6,200 nt of DNA from Hyphomicrobiales bacterium (GTDB taxonomy: Bacteria > Pseudomonadota > Alphaproteobacteria > Rhizobiales > Aestuariivirgaceae). How positions within the stretch are numbered: the first letter of the stretch is position 1; each line of letters begins with the position of its first letter. This document shows, in pieces, positions 1-5,226 of the stretch. A program made the translations under genes and the position numbers. Below the pieces are notes generated by a model. It was not told the origin of the DNA. It saw only the letters and a list, made by a program, of their open reading frames with translations, and made no database searches. The DNA lies in NCBI GenBank assembly GCA_014380505.1, contig JACMJT010000142.1:1-6200 (forward strand), in the 5' to 3' direction.

Positions 1-31
1 CGACGTTATTGAACTCGACCGCGACGCTCAT
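1..31 (-). CDS. choV: Choline ABC transporter ATP-binding protein ChoV, N-terminal fragment (runs off the left edge)
   Basis: Only the first ten codons are visible, reading MSVAVEFNNV on the minus strand. The ATG at 31-29 overlaps the choW stop at 30-28 as ATGA, the usual arrangement for translationally coupled ABC transporter subunits. The start VxFxNV is typical of the opening beta strand of ABC ATPases. Position directly after a ProW/ChoW-type permease makes the ATPase subunit the expected gene. ChoV would hydrolyse ATP on the cytoplasmic face to drive choline import. There is no strong Shine-Dalgarno sequence in the choW tail, which fits coupling. The catalytic motifs lie outside the window, so the call rests on start, overlap and context. 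Confidence 0.8.
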   Translation of the reverse strand, partial: MSVAVEFNNV

Positions 32-885
32 TTCTTGTCACTCGATTTCATGGCAAGGGCGCGGTCGAGCAGGATGGCAAGGATGACGATGGCAAGGCCC
101 GCTTCAATGCCGAGCGGAATATTGCGGTTCGCCAACGCCTTATTAACGGGATTGCCCAGACTGGGAGCGCCGATGAGAGTGGCGAATACCACCATCGACA
201 GCGACAGCATAATGCACTGGGTAAGGCCCGCCATGATCGACGGTAGAGCCGCCGGCAACTCCACCTTCCACAGGAGCTGCCGCTTGGTGGCGCCGAAACT
301 TTCGCCCGCCTCCAGCATTGGTTTCGGGATCGAGGTAAGGCCCAGATAAGTCATGCGCACCGGTGCGGGCATGGCAAAGATAATGGTGACGATGAGCGCC
401 GGTGCGGCGCCGAGGCCGAAAAGAATGAGAATGGGTATAAGATAAACGAAGGTTGGCATTGTCTGCATCAGGTCGAGCACCGGCTGCATTACCCGCCAAA
501 CCCGGGGCTTGTGCGCCGCCCAGATCCCCAGGGGTACGCCGATCGACATCGACAGCGCTGTCGCCGCCACGACCAGAACCAGAGTCTGAACGGTTGCCTT
601 CCACAGGTCCTGGTTGATAATGAACAGCAGGCCGAGCAGGGTCAGCAGCGCCAGCCCTTTTGACCGGCGCAGCCAATAGACGCCGGCGGCGAGGATGATG
701 GCGAGGATGACCGGCGGTATCTGCAACAGCAGAAAGGTGGTGCCTTCGACGCTCCATTCCAGCACGGCGGAAATGCCGTCGAAAAGCCACTGGAAATAAG
801 TGACGATGAAATCGATGAAGGCTTTGCCCCATTTGCCAACGAGGATCTTGCCGTTCTCATCGATGAAATACCGGATTGTATCCAT
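28..885 (-). CDS. choW: Choline ABC transporter permease ChoW (ProW/OpuAB family)
   Basis: This 285-residue inner-membrane protein would form the channel of a choline (possibly also betaine) importer with ChoX and ChoV. Hydrophobic segments occur around residues 50-71, 77-91, 99-120, 145-172, 222-240 and 258-274. The stretch QTMPTFVYLIP at 141-151 is characteristic of ProW-type permeases. The cytoplasmic EAA loop that contacts the ATPase is at about 192-211 (LEAGESFGAT, ending in ELP). The N-terminal region of about 50 residues is typical of the rhizobial ChoW/ProW group. The ATG at 885 has GGAGG five bases upstream. It lies 79 bp after choX, separated by a hairpin, and overlaps choV by ATGA, so the three genes form one operon. 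Choline specificity is inferred from ChoX. Confidence 0.92.
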   Translation of the reverse strand: MDTIRYFIDENGKILVGKWGKAFIDFIVTYFQWLFDGISAVLEWSVEGTTFLLLQIPPVILAIILAAGVYWLRRSKGLALLTLLGLLFIINQDLWKATVQTLVLVVAATALSMSIGVPLGIWAAHKPRVWRVMQPVLDLMQTMPTFVYLIPILILFGLGAAPALIVTIIFAMPAPVRMTYLGLTSIPKPMLEAGESFGATKRQLLWKVELPAALPSIMAGLTQCIMLSLSMVVFATLIGAPSLGNPVNKALANRNIPLGIEAGLAIVILAILLDRALAMKSSDKK

Positions 886-918
886 CAGCCCCTCCCCAGG
901 GGAATAACTCTACCCCGG

Positions 919-949
919 CGGATCGGCCGCGGAAATACGCGGCCGTCCG
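919..949 (-). other. Intercistronic hairpin between choX and choW
   Basis: CGGCCGCG (924-931) and CGCGGCCG (938-945) are perfect 8-bp inverted repeats around a six-base loop. The stem extends by four more pairs (919-922 with 946-949) across one bulged T at 923. No T-run follows on the minus strand, so this is not an intrinsic terminator. In binding-protein-dependent transporters such structures commonly stabilise the 3' end of the binding-protein message, giving an excess of binding protein over permease. That role is inferred here. Confidence 0.7.
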
Positions 950-964
950 GTGTTGTGGGGCAAT

Positions 965-1912
965 CTAGTTGGCAAGGGCCGCGGTGACGGCCGCTGTGGC
1001 GTCGCCGCCGTCGAAGGTGGTCACGCCTTCGAGCCATGGCTTCACCGTATCCGGATGGGCTTTCAGCCAGGCCTGCGCGGTGGCCTTCGGATCGGCGCTG
1101 TCCTTCAGCACCGGGCCCATCATGGCGCCTTCCATGGCAAGATCAAATTTGAGGTTGGCCAGGAGCTTGCCCACATTGGGACATTCCGCCGTATAACCGG
1201 CGCGCACGTTGGTCAGAACCGTGGCGGCGCCAAAACCGGAATCGCCCATGCCGTCGAGATAGGCGAGTTTCATTTCGCCCATGACCGGATGGGGCGCCCA
1301 GCCGAGGAAGACGATCCATTCGTTGTTTTTCATGGCCTTCTCGGCTTCCGTCAGCATGCCCGCTTCCGAGCTTTCGACCAGTTCGAACCCTTCAAGCTTG
1401 TTCTTGGCGTCGGCGATCATCGTGCCGATGATGCGGTTGCCGTCATTGCCGGCCTCGATGCCATAAATCTTGCCGTTGAACTTGTCCTTGTGGGCAGCGA
1501 GATCGGACAGGCTCTTGACACCGGCATCGGCTACATATTGCGGCACCACCAGGCCGTAGCCAGCACCTTCAAGGTTGGTGGAGAGCTGCTCGACCGACTT
1601 GTCATCAAGATAAGCCTGGATGTCGGCGGTCATGCTCGGCATCCAGTTGCCGAGGAACACATCGATGTCCTTGTTTTTAAGCGACGCGTAGGTGACGGGA
1701 ACCGAGAGGGACTTGACTTCCGGCGTGTAGCCCAAGGCCTCCAGCACCACCTGGGTGGCGCCTGTAGTCACTTGTATGTCGGTCCAGCTTACGTCGGCAA
1801 AGCGCACCGTCTTGCAAGACTCGGGATCGCCGGCAAGTGCCGGCGCTGCCATTGCGGCGAAGCTCACACCGACGGCAATAGCGCCAGCGAATTTCTTAAA
1901 CATCGAACTCAT
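965..1912 (-). CDS. choX: Choline-binding periplasmic protein ChoX
   Basis: This 315-residue substrate-binding protein belongs to the OpuAC/ProX-like type II periplasmic binding family. It would capture choline in the periplasm for ChoWV. Residues 1-27 form a Sec signal peptide: basic FKK, a hydrophobic core, then APALA before GDPE. Counting from the ATG at 1912, W43, D45, W90, Y119 and W205 fall on the positions reported for the choline aromatic box of Sinorhizobium meliloti ChoX. C33 and C244 could form the known disulphide (C33-C247 there, three residues shifted). The frame is open upstream to 2029, but the 1912 ATG has GGAGG six bases away and yields a proper signal peptide. The longer start would bury the signal and overlap the promoter. 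It is the first gene of the operon, divergent from betI. Confidence 0.95.
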   Translation of the reverse strand: MSSMFKKFAGAIAVGVSFAAMAAPALAGDPESCKTVRFADVSWTDIQVTTGATQVVLEALGYTPEVKSLSVPVTYASLKNKDIDVFLGNWMPSMTADIQAYLDDKSVEQLSTNLEGAGYGLVVPQYVADAGVKSLSDLAAHKDKFNGKIYGIEAGNDGNRIIGTMIADAKNKLEGFELVESSEAGMLTEAEKAMKNNEWIVFLGWAPHPVMGEMKLAYLDGMGDSGFGAATVLTNVRAGYTAECPNVGKLLANLKFDLAMEGAMMGPVLKDSADPKATAQAWLKAHPDTVKPWLEGVTTFDGGDATAAVTAALAN

Positions 1913-1976
1913 TTCACTCCTCCCTGATTTGACCGGGAGAATGCCTGCGCGAGGACCCCCACGGTGGTTGGACCGA

Positions 1977-2005
1977 ACTACAGCCCTACCCTTGACCGTA
2001 GTCAA
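1977..2005 (-). promoter_or_regulatory. Predicted sigma-70-type promoter of choXWV
   Basis: On the minus strand a -35 TTGACT (2005-2000) is followed after exactly 17 bases by TGTAGT (1982-1977), four of six matches to TATAAT. Transcription would begin near 1970, leaving a leader of about 58 bases before the choX ATG. The -35 element lies inside a perfect dyad (1991-2006), and a second dyad lies just upstream, so a bound repressor would block polymerase directly. Predicted from sequence only. Confidence 0.6.
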
Positions 2006-2006
2006 G
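1991..2006. promoter_or_regulatory. Putative BetI operator 1 (dyad covering the choX -35)
   Basis: CTTGAC-CGTA-GTCAAG is a perfect palindrome with 6-bp arms and a 4-bp spacer. It overlaps the choX -35 hexamer. Its core TTGAC-N4-GTCAA matches the form of the neighbouring dyad at 2014-2029. The divergent betI gene makes BetI the obvious candidate ligand. The assignment is inferred. Confidence 0.55.
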
Positions 2007-2007
2007 A

Positions 2008-2035
2008 TTTTTGTTGGACGGCTGTCCAATAAAAA
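2008..2035. promoter_or_regulatory. Putative BetI operator 2 (extended dyad between choX and betI)
   Basis: TTGGAC-GGCT-GTCCAA (2014-2029) is a perfect 6+4+6 palindrome. The symmetry continues outward past one mismatch into T5 (2008-2012) and A5 (2031-2035), giving a 28-bp dyad. The half-site TTGGAC resembles BetI-box half-sites as I recall them. It lies just upstream of the choX -35 and 26 bp before the betI start codon, so it could serve both choline-dependent control of choX and betI autorepression. Binding is inferred. Confidence 0.6.
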
Positions 2036-2060
2036 CTAAGCTCCGCTAAAGGAGGCGAGA

Positions 2061-2636
2061 ATGCCCAAGCTCGGCATGGGACCCATCAGGCGAAAGCAAC
2101 TGGTGCAAGCGGCGATCGCCGCAATCCACGAACATGGTTTCACCAATGCCACGGTGGCCCGCATCGCCCGCGGCGCAGGTCTGTCGCCCGGCATCGTGCA
2201 TCATTATTTTGCCGACAAGGATGAGCTTCTCTTCGAAACCATGCGGAGCCTGTTGGGCGAGTTGCGCCGCGATGCCGTCGCTCGCCAGCGCCAAGCCCTG
2301 ACGCCGCGCCAGCGCGTCAATGCCATCATCGACGCCTCCTTCGGCGATGATCAATTCAACGAGCAGGTCTTCAGCGCCTGGCTGGCGCTCTATGGCAACG
2401 CCCGCCAGTCGAAACACTTGCAGCGCATTCTTCGCATCTATCACCGCCGTCTGCGTGCCAATCTGATGTACGATCTGGTCCAGCTCATGGACAGGCCCCG
2501 TGCCGCACATCTGGCGGAAGGCATCGGAGCCATGATCGATGGATTGTGGCTGCGCTATGCGCTGACCGGCCGGCCCGGCGATCCGGCGCATCCGCGCTTC
2601 GTCACCCGCTCGTACTTCGAATCCGCCAGCCCTTAA
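2061..2636 (+). CDS. betI: Transcriptional repressor BetI (TetR family, choline-responsive)
   Basis: This 191-residue protein is close to the usual BetI length of about 195. It begins [11 protein letters not shown], nearly the same as Escherichia coli BetI (MPKLGMQSIRR). The TetR helix-turn-helix occupies about residues 27-50, including [20 protein letters not shown]. The C-terminal ligand and dimer domain contains [15 protein letters not shown] (156-170), matching the BetI signature around IDGLWLR. BetI represses choline uptake and glycine-betaine synthesis genes and releases DNA when choline is present. Here it is divergent from choXWV, and no betA or betB lies next to it in the window. The ATG has AAAGGAGG (2048-2055) five bases upstream, an unusually strong site for a repressor. 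Confidence 0.93.
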   Translation: MPKLGMGPIRRKQLVQAAIAAIHEHGFTNATVARIARGAGLSPGIVHHYFADKDELLFETMRSLLGELRRDAVARQRQALTPRQRVNAIIDASFGDDQFNEQVFSAWLALYGNARQSKHLQRILRIYHRRLRANLMYDLVQLMDRPRAAHLAEGIGAMIDGLWLRYALTGRPGDPAHPRFVTRSYFESASP

Positions 2637-2641
2637 GGCAA

Positions 2642-2670
2642 TTGACGGCGGGTTTACGCCCCTCTATAAG
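2642..2670 (+). promoter_or_regulatory. Predicted rpsT promoter
   Basis: TTGACG (2642-2647) and TATAAG (2665-2670) are separated by exactly 17 bases, each five of six matches to consensus. This is the strongest promoter in the window and fits a highly expressed ribosomal protein. It begins five bases after the betI stop and would start transcription near 2677. GGCGGG (2647-2652) and CCCGCC (2671-2676) form an inverted repeat bracketing the spacer and -10. Confidence 0.75.
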
Positions 2671-2715
2671 CCCGCCAATCCATCAACACAGTTTCTGACA
2701 AGCAGGACCAAGCCA

Positions 2716-2982
2716 ATGGCCAATACCAAATCGGCGAAGAAGGCCACGCGCGCCGCTGCCCGCCGCACCGAAATCAACAGGAATCGCATGAGCCGCATGC
2801 GGTCTTCCGTGCGCAAGGTCGAAGAGGCCCTGGCGTCCGGCGACCAGGCCGCGGCGCAAGCAGCACTCAAGGCTGCCCAGCCCGAACTGATGCGGGGCGC
2901 CCAAAAGGGTGTGCTCCACAAGAATGCCGCCTCGCGCAAGGTTTCCCGCCTGACGAGCCGGGTCAAGGCCCTGAAAGCCTAA
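2716..2982 (+). CDS. rpsT: 30S ribosomal protein S20
   Basis: The 88-residue basic protein begins [20 protein letters not shown] and is rich in Lys, Arg and Ala, as S20 is. The helical segments include [19 protein letters not shown], and the conserved [20 protein letters not shown] lies near the C-terminus (about 64-83). Length matches the family (about 87). S20 is a primary binder of 16S rRNA in assembly of the 30S body. AGGA at 2704-2707 lies eight bases before the ATG. The gene has its own promoter and terminator, so it is a monocistronic unit. rpsT just upstream of dnaA is a common alphaproteobacterial arrangement. Confidence 0.97.
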   Translation: MANTKSAKKATRAAARRTEINRNRMSRMRSSVRKVEEALASGDQAAAQAALKAAQPELMRGAQKGVLHKNAASRKVSRLTSRVKALKA

Positions 2983-3007
2983 GACATTTCAAAAGTCTTC
3001 TGTGCAC

Positions 3008-3041
3008 ACGCGCCGGATTTCGCCTCCGGCGCGTTTTGTTT
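3008..3041 (+). terminator. Intrinsic terminator of rpsT
   Basis: ACGCGCCGGA (3008-3017) pairs perfectly with TCCGGCGCGT (3025-3034) around a seven-base loop. The 3' side runs directly into TTTTGTTT (3034-3041). It starts 25 bases after the rpsT stop. The strength and position indicate that rpsT transcription ends here and that dnaA has its own promoter. Confidence 0.9.
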
Positions 3042-3166
3042 GTCAGCGGACGGACGGTCTTGGCAAAAACAAACGAGGATTTTCAATAACTTGCCAAACA
3101 GGCTGCAAAAATGCGCCGGGATGCCCAGAGGTTGCATGCCTTGAATTTTGCGTTCGCCGCAACCGT

Positions 3167-3210
3167 GTGTGGTAAAGCTGCCACACTCGTTCCATCGTTA
3201 GCCGATGGAA
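3167..3210. repeat. Pair of adjacent perfect inverted repeats upstream of dnaA
   Basis: GTGTGG (3167-3172) pairs with CCACAC (3181-3186) around eight bases. Three bases later TTCCATCG (3190-3197) pairs with CGATGGAA (3203-3210) around TTAGC. Neither is followed by a T-run. The second ends seven bases before a TTGACA, so it could be an operator as easily as an RNA hairpin. Confidence 0.6.
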
Positions 3211-3216
3211 TCGGGT

Positions 3217-3243
3217 TTGACATCATAGGTTTAGAATTATGCC
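3217..3243 (+). promoter_or_regulatory. Possible dnaA promoter (weak)
   Basis: TTGACA at 3217-3222 is a perfect -35 hexamer, the best in the gap. The only -10-like sequence near the right distance is TATGCC (3238-3243) at a short 15-base spacing. TAGAAT (3232-3237) is a better hexamer but only nine bases away. A GAATC site (3208-3212) lies just upstream. The spacing is poor, so this is a candidate only. An alternative is TTGCAG (3311-3316) with TAGATT (3335-3340) at 18 bases. Confidence 0.25.
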
Positions 3244-3347
3244 GGGAAAACCGGCAAGAACATGCGGCCAGACCGGCTCGCTCCGTGTACTGATGGATAT
3301 GGGATTCAGGTTGCAGCTTCAGGCCGTGCCTTTGTAGATTTGCTCCT

Positions 3348-3374
3348 GCGCTGGCGGGTGGACGTCCGCCGCGC
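3348..3374 (+). other. GC-rich stem-loop in the dnaA upstream region
   Basis: GCGC (3348-3351) and GGCGG (3353-3357) pair with CCGCC (3366-3370) and GCGC (3371-3374). The stem has nine GC pairs with one bulged T at 3352, plus possible wobble pairs toward the loop. Two more short stems follow: CCGCC (3396-3400) with GGCGG (3404-3408), and GGGCG (3453-3457) with CGCCC (3463-3467). None has a T-run. If transcribed, they would give dnaA a structured 5' leader. Confidence 0.5.
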
Positions 3375-3435
3375 GGTAAGTAGGGGCTGAGATTTCCGCC
3401 GGGGGCGGCGCGTCACCGGTACTTCTGCACCAGGT

Positions 3436-3451
3436 TTAATATCGAGGTAAC
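3436..3451 (+). promoter_or_regulatory. CtrA-like box upstream of dnaA (one mismatch)
   Basis: TTAA (3436-3439), seven bases, then GTAAC (3447-3451) matches the alphaproteobacterial CtrA consensus TTAA-N7-TTAAC at eight of nine positions. CtrA is the cell-cycle response regulator that controls replication and division genes in this class. A single near match can occur by chance, so confidence is low. Confidence 0.25.
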
Positions 3452-3601
3452 TGGGCGGGTTTCGCCCGGCGGGTTGGTTGTGCGCAAGTGTGTGTGAGAA
3501 GGGTAAGAACAACTCATGCAGCGAAAGCGTAAACATAGAAGGAATAAGGGGCGGTAATGACATCATTCCATTGGGCGAGTCCGCGCACGGGATAGACTCC
3601 C

Positions 3602-3691
3602 ATGTGCCGGGCGGTGACGGGTAAGGCGGGCTTCGCAAGTACGGAGCCTTCAGGGAAATCGATGTGCGCGCCGTTCAGGCGCGGGAAATGA
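3602..3691 (+). CDS. Possible short leader ORF overlapping the dnaA start by ATGA
   Basis: ATG at 3602 opens a 29-codon frame (MCRAVTGKAG...) that ends in TGA at 3689-3691, overlapping the preferred dnaA ATG at 3688. An internal ATG at 3662 in the same frame has AGGGA (3652-3656) five bases upstream and would give a nine-residue peptide, MCAPFRRGK. The dnaA ATG itself has no good Shine-Dalgarno sequence, so translation could be passed on from this micro-ORF. No homologue is recognised. The same AGGGA could instead serve a GTG dnaA start at 3664, which would remove the need for this ORF. Confidence 0.25.
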   Translation: MCRAVTGKAGFASTEPSGKSMCAPFRRGK

Positions 3692-5133
3692 CACACATGA
3701 TCAGTGCACTGACGGCCGATCTCAGGCAAAAGTGGGACCGCGTGGCACAACGTCTCCGTGCCGAACTTGGCGAAGATCTTTATTCGAGCTGGTTTGCCCG
3801 TATGGAACTTGAGGAATGCCAGCAAGGCCGCCTCGCGGTCTCGGTTCCAACACGCTTCCTCAAATCATGGATTGAAAACCACTACCTGTCGCGGCTGCAA
3901 AAAACCGGGGAGTCGGAACTGGGCCACCTCGACGCCGTGCAGGTGCGCGTGCGCACCCGGGGGGGACCGCCGCAACGCCCTCTCGAACGGCAGCCGGAAG
4001 ACCGGCCCGAAACGACCGACACAAGCCGGAACATACAAATCGCGGCGCCGGCAATCAATGCTTCGCAGCCCATGACCCTCGATCGCACTGGCGCCATCGA
4101 CCCCCACCAGACATTCGAGAGCTTCATTGTCGGTGGTTCGAACCAACTCGCCCACGCCGCGGTGAGCCGTGTCGCCGATGCGGCGGCGGGCGCGGCCGTC
4201 AGTTTCAATCCGCTGTTTCTTCACGCCCAGTCGGGGCTCGGTAAAACCCATCTCCTCAACGCCGTCTGCCACCGGGTGCGCGAGCGCCGGCCCGGGCGCA
4301 AGGTGATGTTTCTCACCGCCGAACGCTTCATGTATTCCTTCGTTCTGGCGCTGCGCCAACGCGATACGATTTCCTTCAAGGACCAGTTCCAGTCGGTTGA
4401 CGTTTTGCTGATCGACGATTTCCAGTTCCTGCAGGGCAAGACCATGCAGCAGGAATTCTGCCACGCCTTCAATTCCCTGGTCGATGCCAGGCGCCAGGTG
4501 ATCGTCGCAGCCGACGTGCCGCCAGCGCAACTCGATATGATCGACCAGCGCATGCGTTCGCGCCTCATGGGGGGTCTCGTCGTCGATATCGAGCTTCCCG
4601 ATCTTGACCTCCGCCGCCGGATTGTCCAGGGGCGCTACGATGCGATGCAGCTTCGCGATCCCGCCGTCACGATCCCCGGCGACGTGCTCGAATTCATCGC
4701 CAACCGGATTACCGGCTCAGGCCGGGAACTGGAAGGCGCCCTCAACCGTGTCTCGGCCTACCAGCAATTCAACCACGCGCCAATTACGCTGGACCTCGCT
4801 GCCATGGTGCTCCGCGACATGCAGGCCAGCCCCGATGGCGCGCGCATCAAGATCGACGACATCCTCAAGATCGTCGGGCGCCACTACAATGTGGCGCGCA
4901 CCGACCTCCTGTCGCCGCGCCGCGCCCGCATCGTTGTCATGCCGCGCCAGATCGGCATGTATCTCGCCAAGAAACTGACGGCGCGCTCGCTTCCCGAGAT
5001 CGGCCGGAGGTTTGGCGGACGCGACCATTCGACCGTTCTGCATGCCGTGCGCAAGATCGAGGAGCAGATCAAGACCGACGACAAACTCGCACGCGAGGTG
5101 GCCCTGCTGATAAGGCTCGTCGAACAGGTGTAG
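3688..5133 (+). CDS. dnaA: Chromosomal replication initiator protein DnaA
   Basis: DnaA is the AAA+ ATPase that binds origin DnaA boxes and melts oriC. From ATG 3688 it has 481 residues. Domain I spans about 8-80 (including [14 protein letters not shown] and the [10 protein letters not shown] strand), and the variable linker about 90-140. In the AAA+ core, Walker A is AQSGLGKT (180-187), Walker B LLIDD (240-244), sensor [10 protein letters not shown] (271-279), arginine-finger box RMRSRL (288-293) and sensor [10 protein letters not shown] (345-352). The DNA-binding domain ends with the signature [13 protein letters not shown] (445-457). The first P-loop glycine is Ala, and sensor I reads AADVPP; Ala-containing versions of both are familiar from this class. 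The start is uncertain: GTG 3664 (489 residues, AGGGA seven bases upstream), ATG 3688 or ATG 3697. I prefer 3688 because it gives an MT-M start like related DnaAs as I recall them. Confidence 0.96.
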   Translation: MTHMISALTADLRQKWDRVAQRLRAELGEDLYSSWFARMELEECQQGRLAVSVPTRFLKSWIENHYLSRLQKTGESELGHLDAVQVRVRTRGGPPQRPLERQPEDRPETTDTSRNIQIAAPAINASQPMTLDRTGAIDPHQTFESFIVGGSNQLAHAAVSRVADAAAGAAVSFNPLFLHAQSGLGKTHLLNAVCHRVRERRPGRKVMFLTAERFMYSFVLALRQRDTISFKDQFQSVDVLLIDDFQFLQGKTMQQEFCHAFNSLVDARRQVIVAADVPPAQLDMIDQRMRSRLMGGLVVDIELPDLDLRRRIVQGRYDAMQLRDPAVTIPGDVLEFIANRITGSGRELEGALNRVSAYQQFNHAPITLDLAAMVLRDMQASPDGARIKIDDILKIVGRHYNVARTDLLSPRRARIVVMPRQIGMYLAKKLTARSLPEIGRRFGGRDHSTVLHAVRKIEEQIKTDDKLAREVALLIRLVEQV

Positions 5134-5168
5134 CCATATTCAGGGGCTTGAAAGCCGGGCGTAACCGC

Positions 5169-5201
5169 GCCAATGTCACCGGCCCGGCGCCATTGGCCGG
5201 G
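5169..5201 (+). other. Overlapping alternative stem-loops between dnaA and dnaN
   Basis: GCCAATG (5169-5175) pairs perfectly with CATTGGC (5191-5197). The overlapping CCCGGC (5183-5188) pairs with GCCGGG (5196-5201). The two stems share bases and cannot both form. They end ten bases before the AGGGGA (5211-5216) that serves dnaN. No T-run follows, so neither is a simple terminator. The rest of the 93-bp gap shows no convincing promoter, so dnaN is probably at least partly co-transcribed with dnaA. Confidence 0.45.
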
Positions 5202-5226
5202 ATGAGGTACAGGGGAACATCCGGTT

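Larger units (their letters stand above)
3043..3687 (+). other. Long region upstream of dnaA without a convincing conventional gene
   Basis: About 645 bp separate the rpsT terminator from the preferred dnaA start. I see no conserved protein. The ORFs here (a 60-codon one at 3111-3293, a 110-codon antisense one at 3306-3638) lack ribosome binding sites and recognisable sequence. The left part (3060-3110) is AT-richer and carries TTGGCAA (3060-3066) inverted with TTGCCAA (3091-3097). The middle holds perfect hairpins and a TTGACA. The right part (3348-3467) is a run of GC-rich stem-loops, then a purine-rich patch with micro-ORFs. No cluster of TTATCCACA-like DnaA boxes was found, so nothing here marks an origin. 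It most likely contains the dnaA promoter or promoters and a long, structured leader. Confidence 0.6.

Noticed and set aside
919..949. Intrinsic terminator after choX
   Set aside because: The hairpin is strong, but the minus-strand sequence after it has no T-run and choW follows with a good ribosome binding site, so it is read as a stabilising or processing element.
950..1927. 325-codon plus-strand ORF opposite choX
   Set aside because: It is antisense to a gene with unmistakable family residues. Its His- and Gly-rich composition is what a shadow frame of a GC-rich gene gives.
1913..2029. Upstream extension of choX to an ATG at 2029 (354 residues)
   Set aside because: It would place 39 residues before a clear signal peptide, overlap the predicted choX promoter and both operators, and ignore the strong GGAGG before ATG 1912. 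The choline-binding residues also number correctly only from 1912.
3111..3293. 60-codon ORF in the dnaA upstream gap
   Set aside because: There is no Shine-Dalgarno before the ATG, the protein sequence is not recognised, and the frame crosses perfect hairpins that better explain the region.
3306..3638. 110-codon minus-strand ORF in the dnaA upstream gap
   Set aside because: Composition is Pro/Arg/Ser-rich shadow-like. No ribosome binding site or family is recognised, and it covers GC-rich stem-loops.
3043..3687. Origin of replication (oriC) next to dnaA
   Set aside because: I found no cluster of TTATCCACA-type boxes; the nearest matches were isolated and poor. In many alphaproteobacteria oriC lies away from dnaA.
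3865..4530. 221-codon minus-strand ORF inside dnaA
   Set aside because: It is antisense to the AAA+ core of DnaA. It has no recognisable domain and no independent support.
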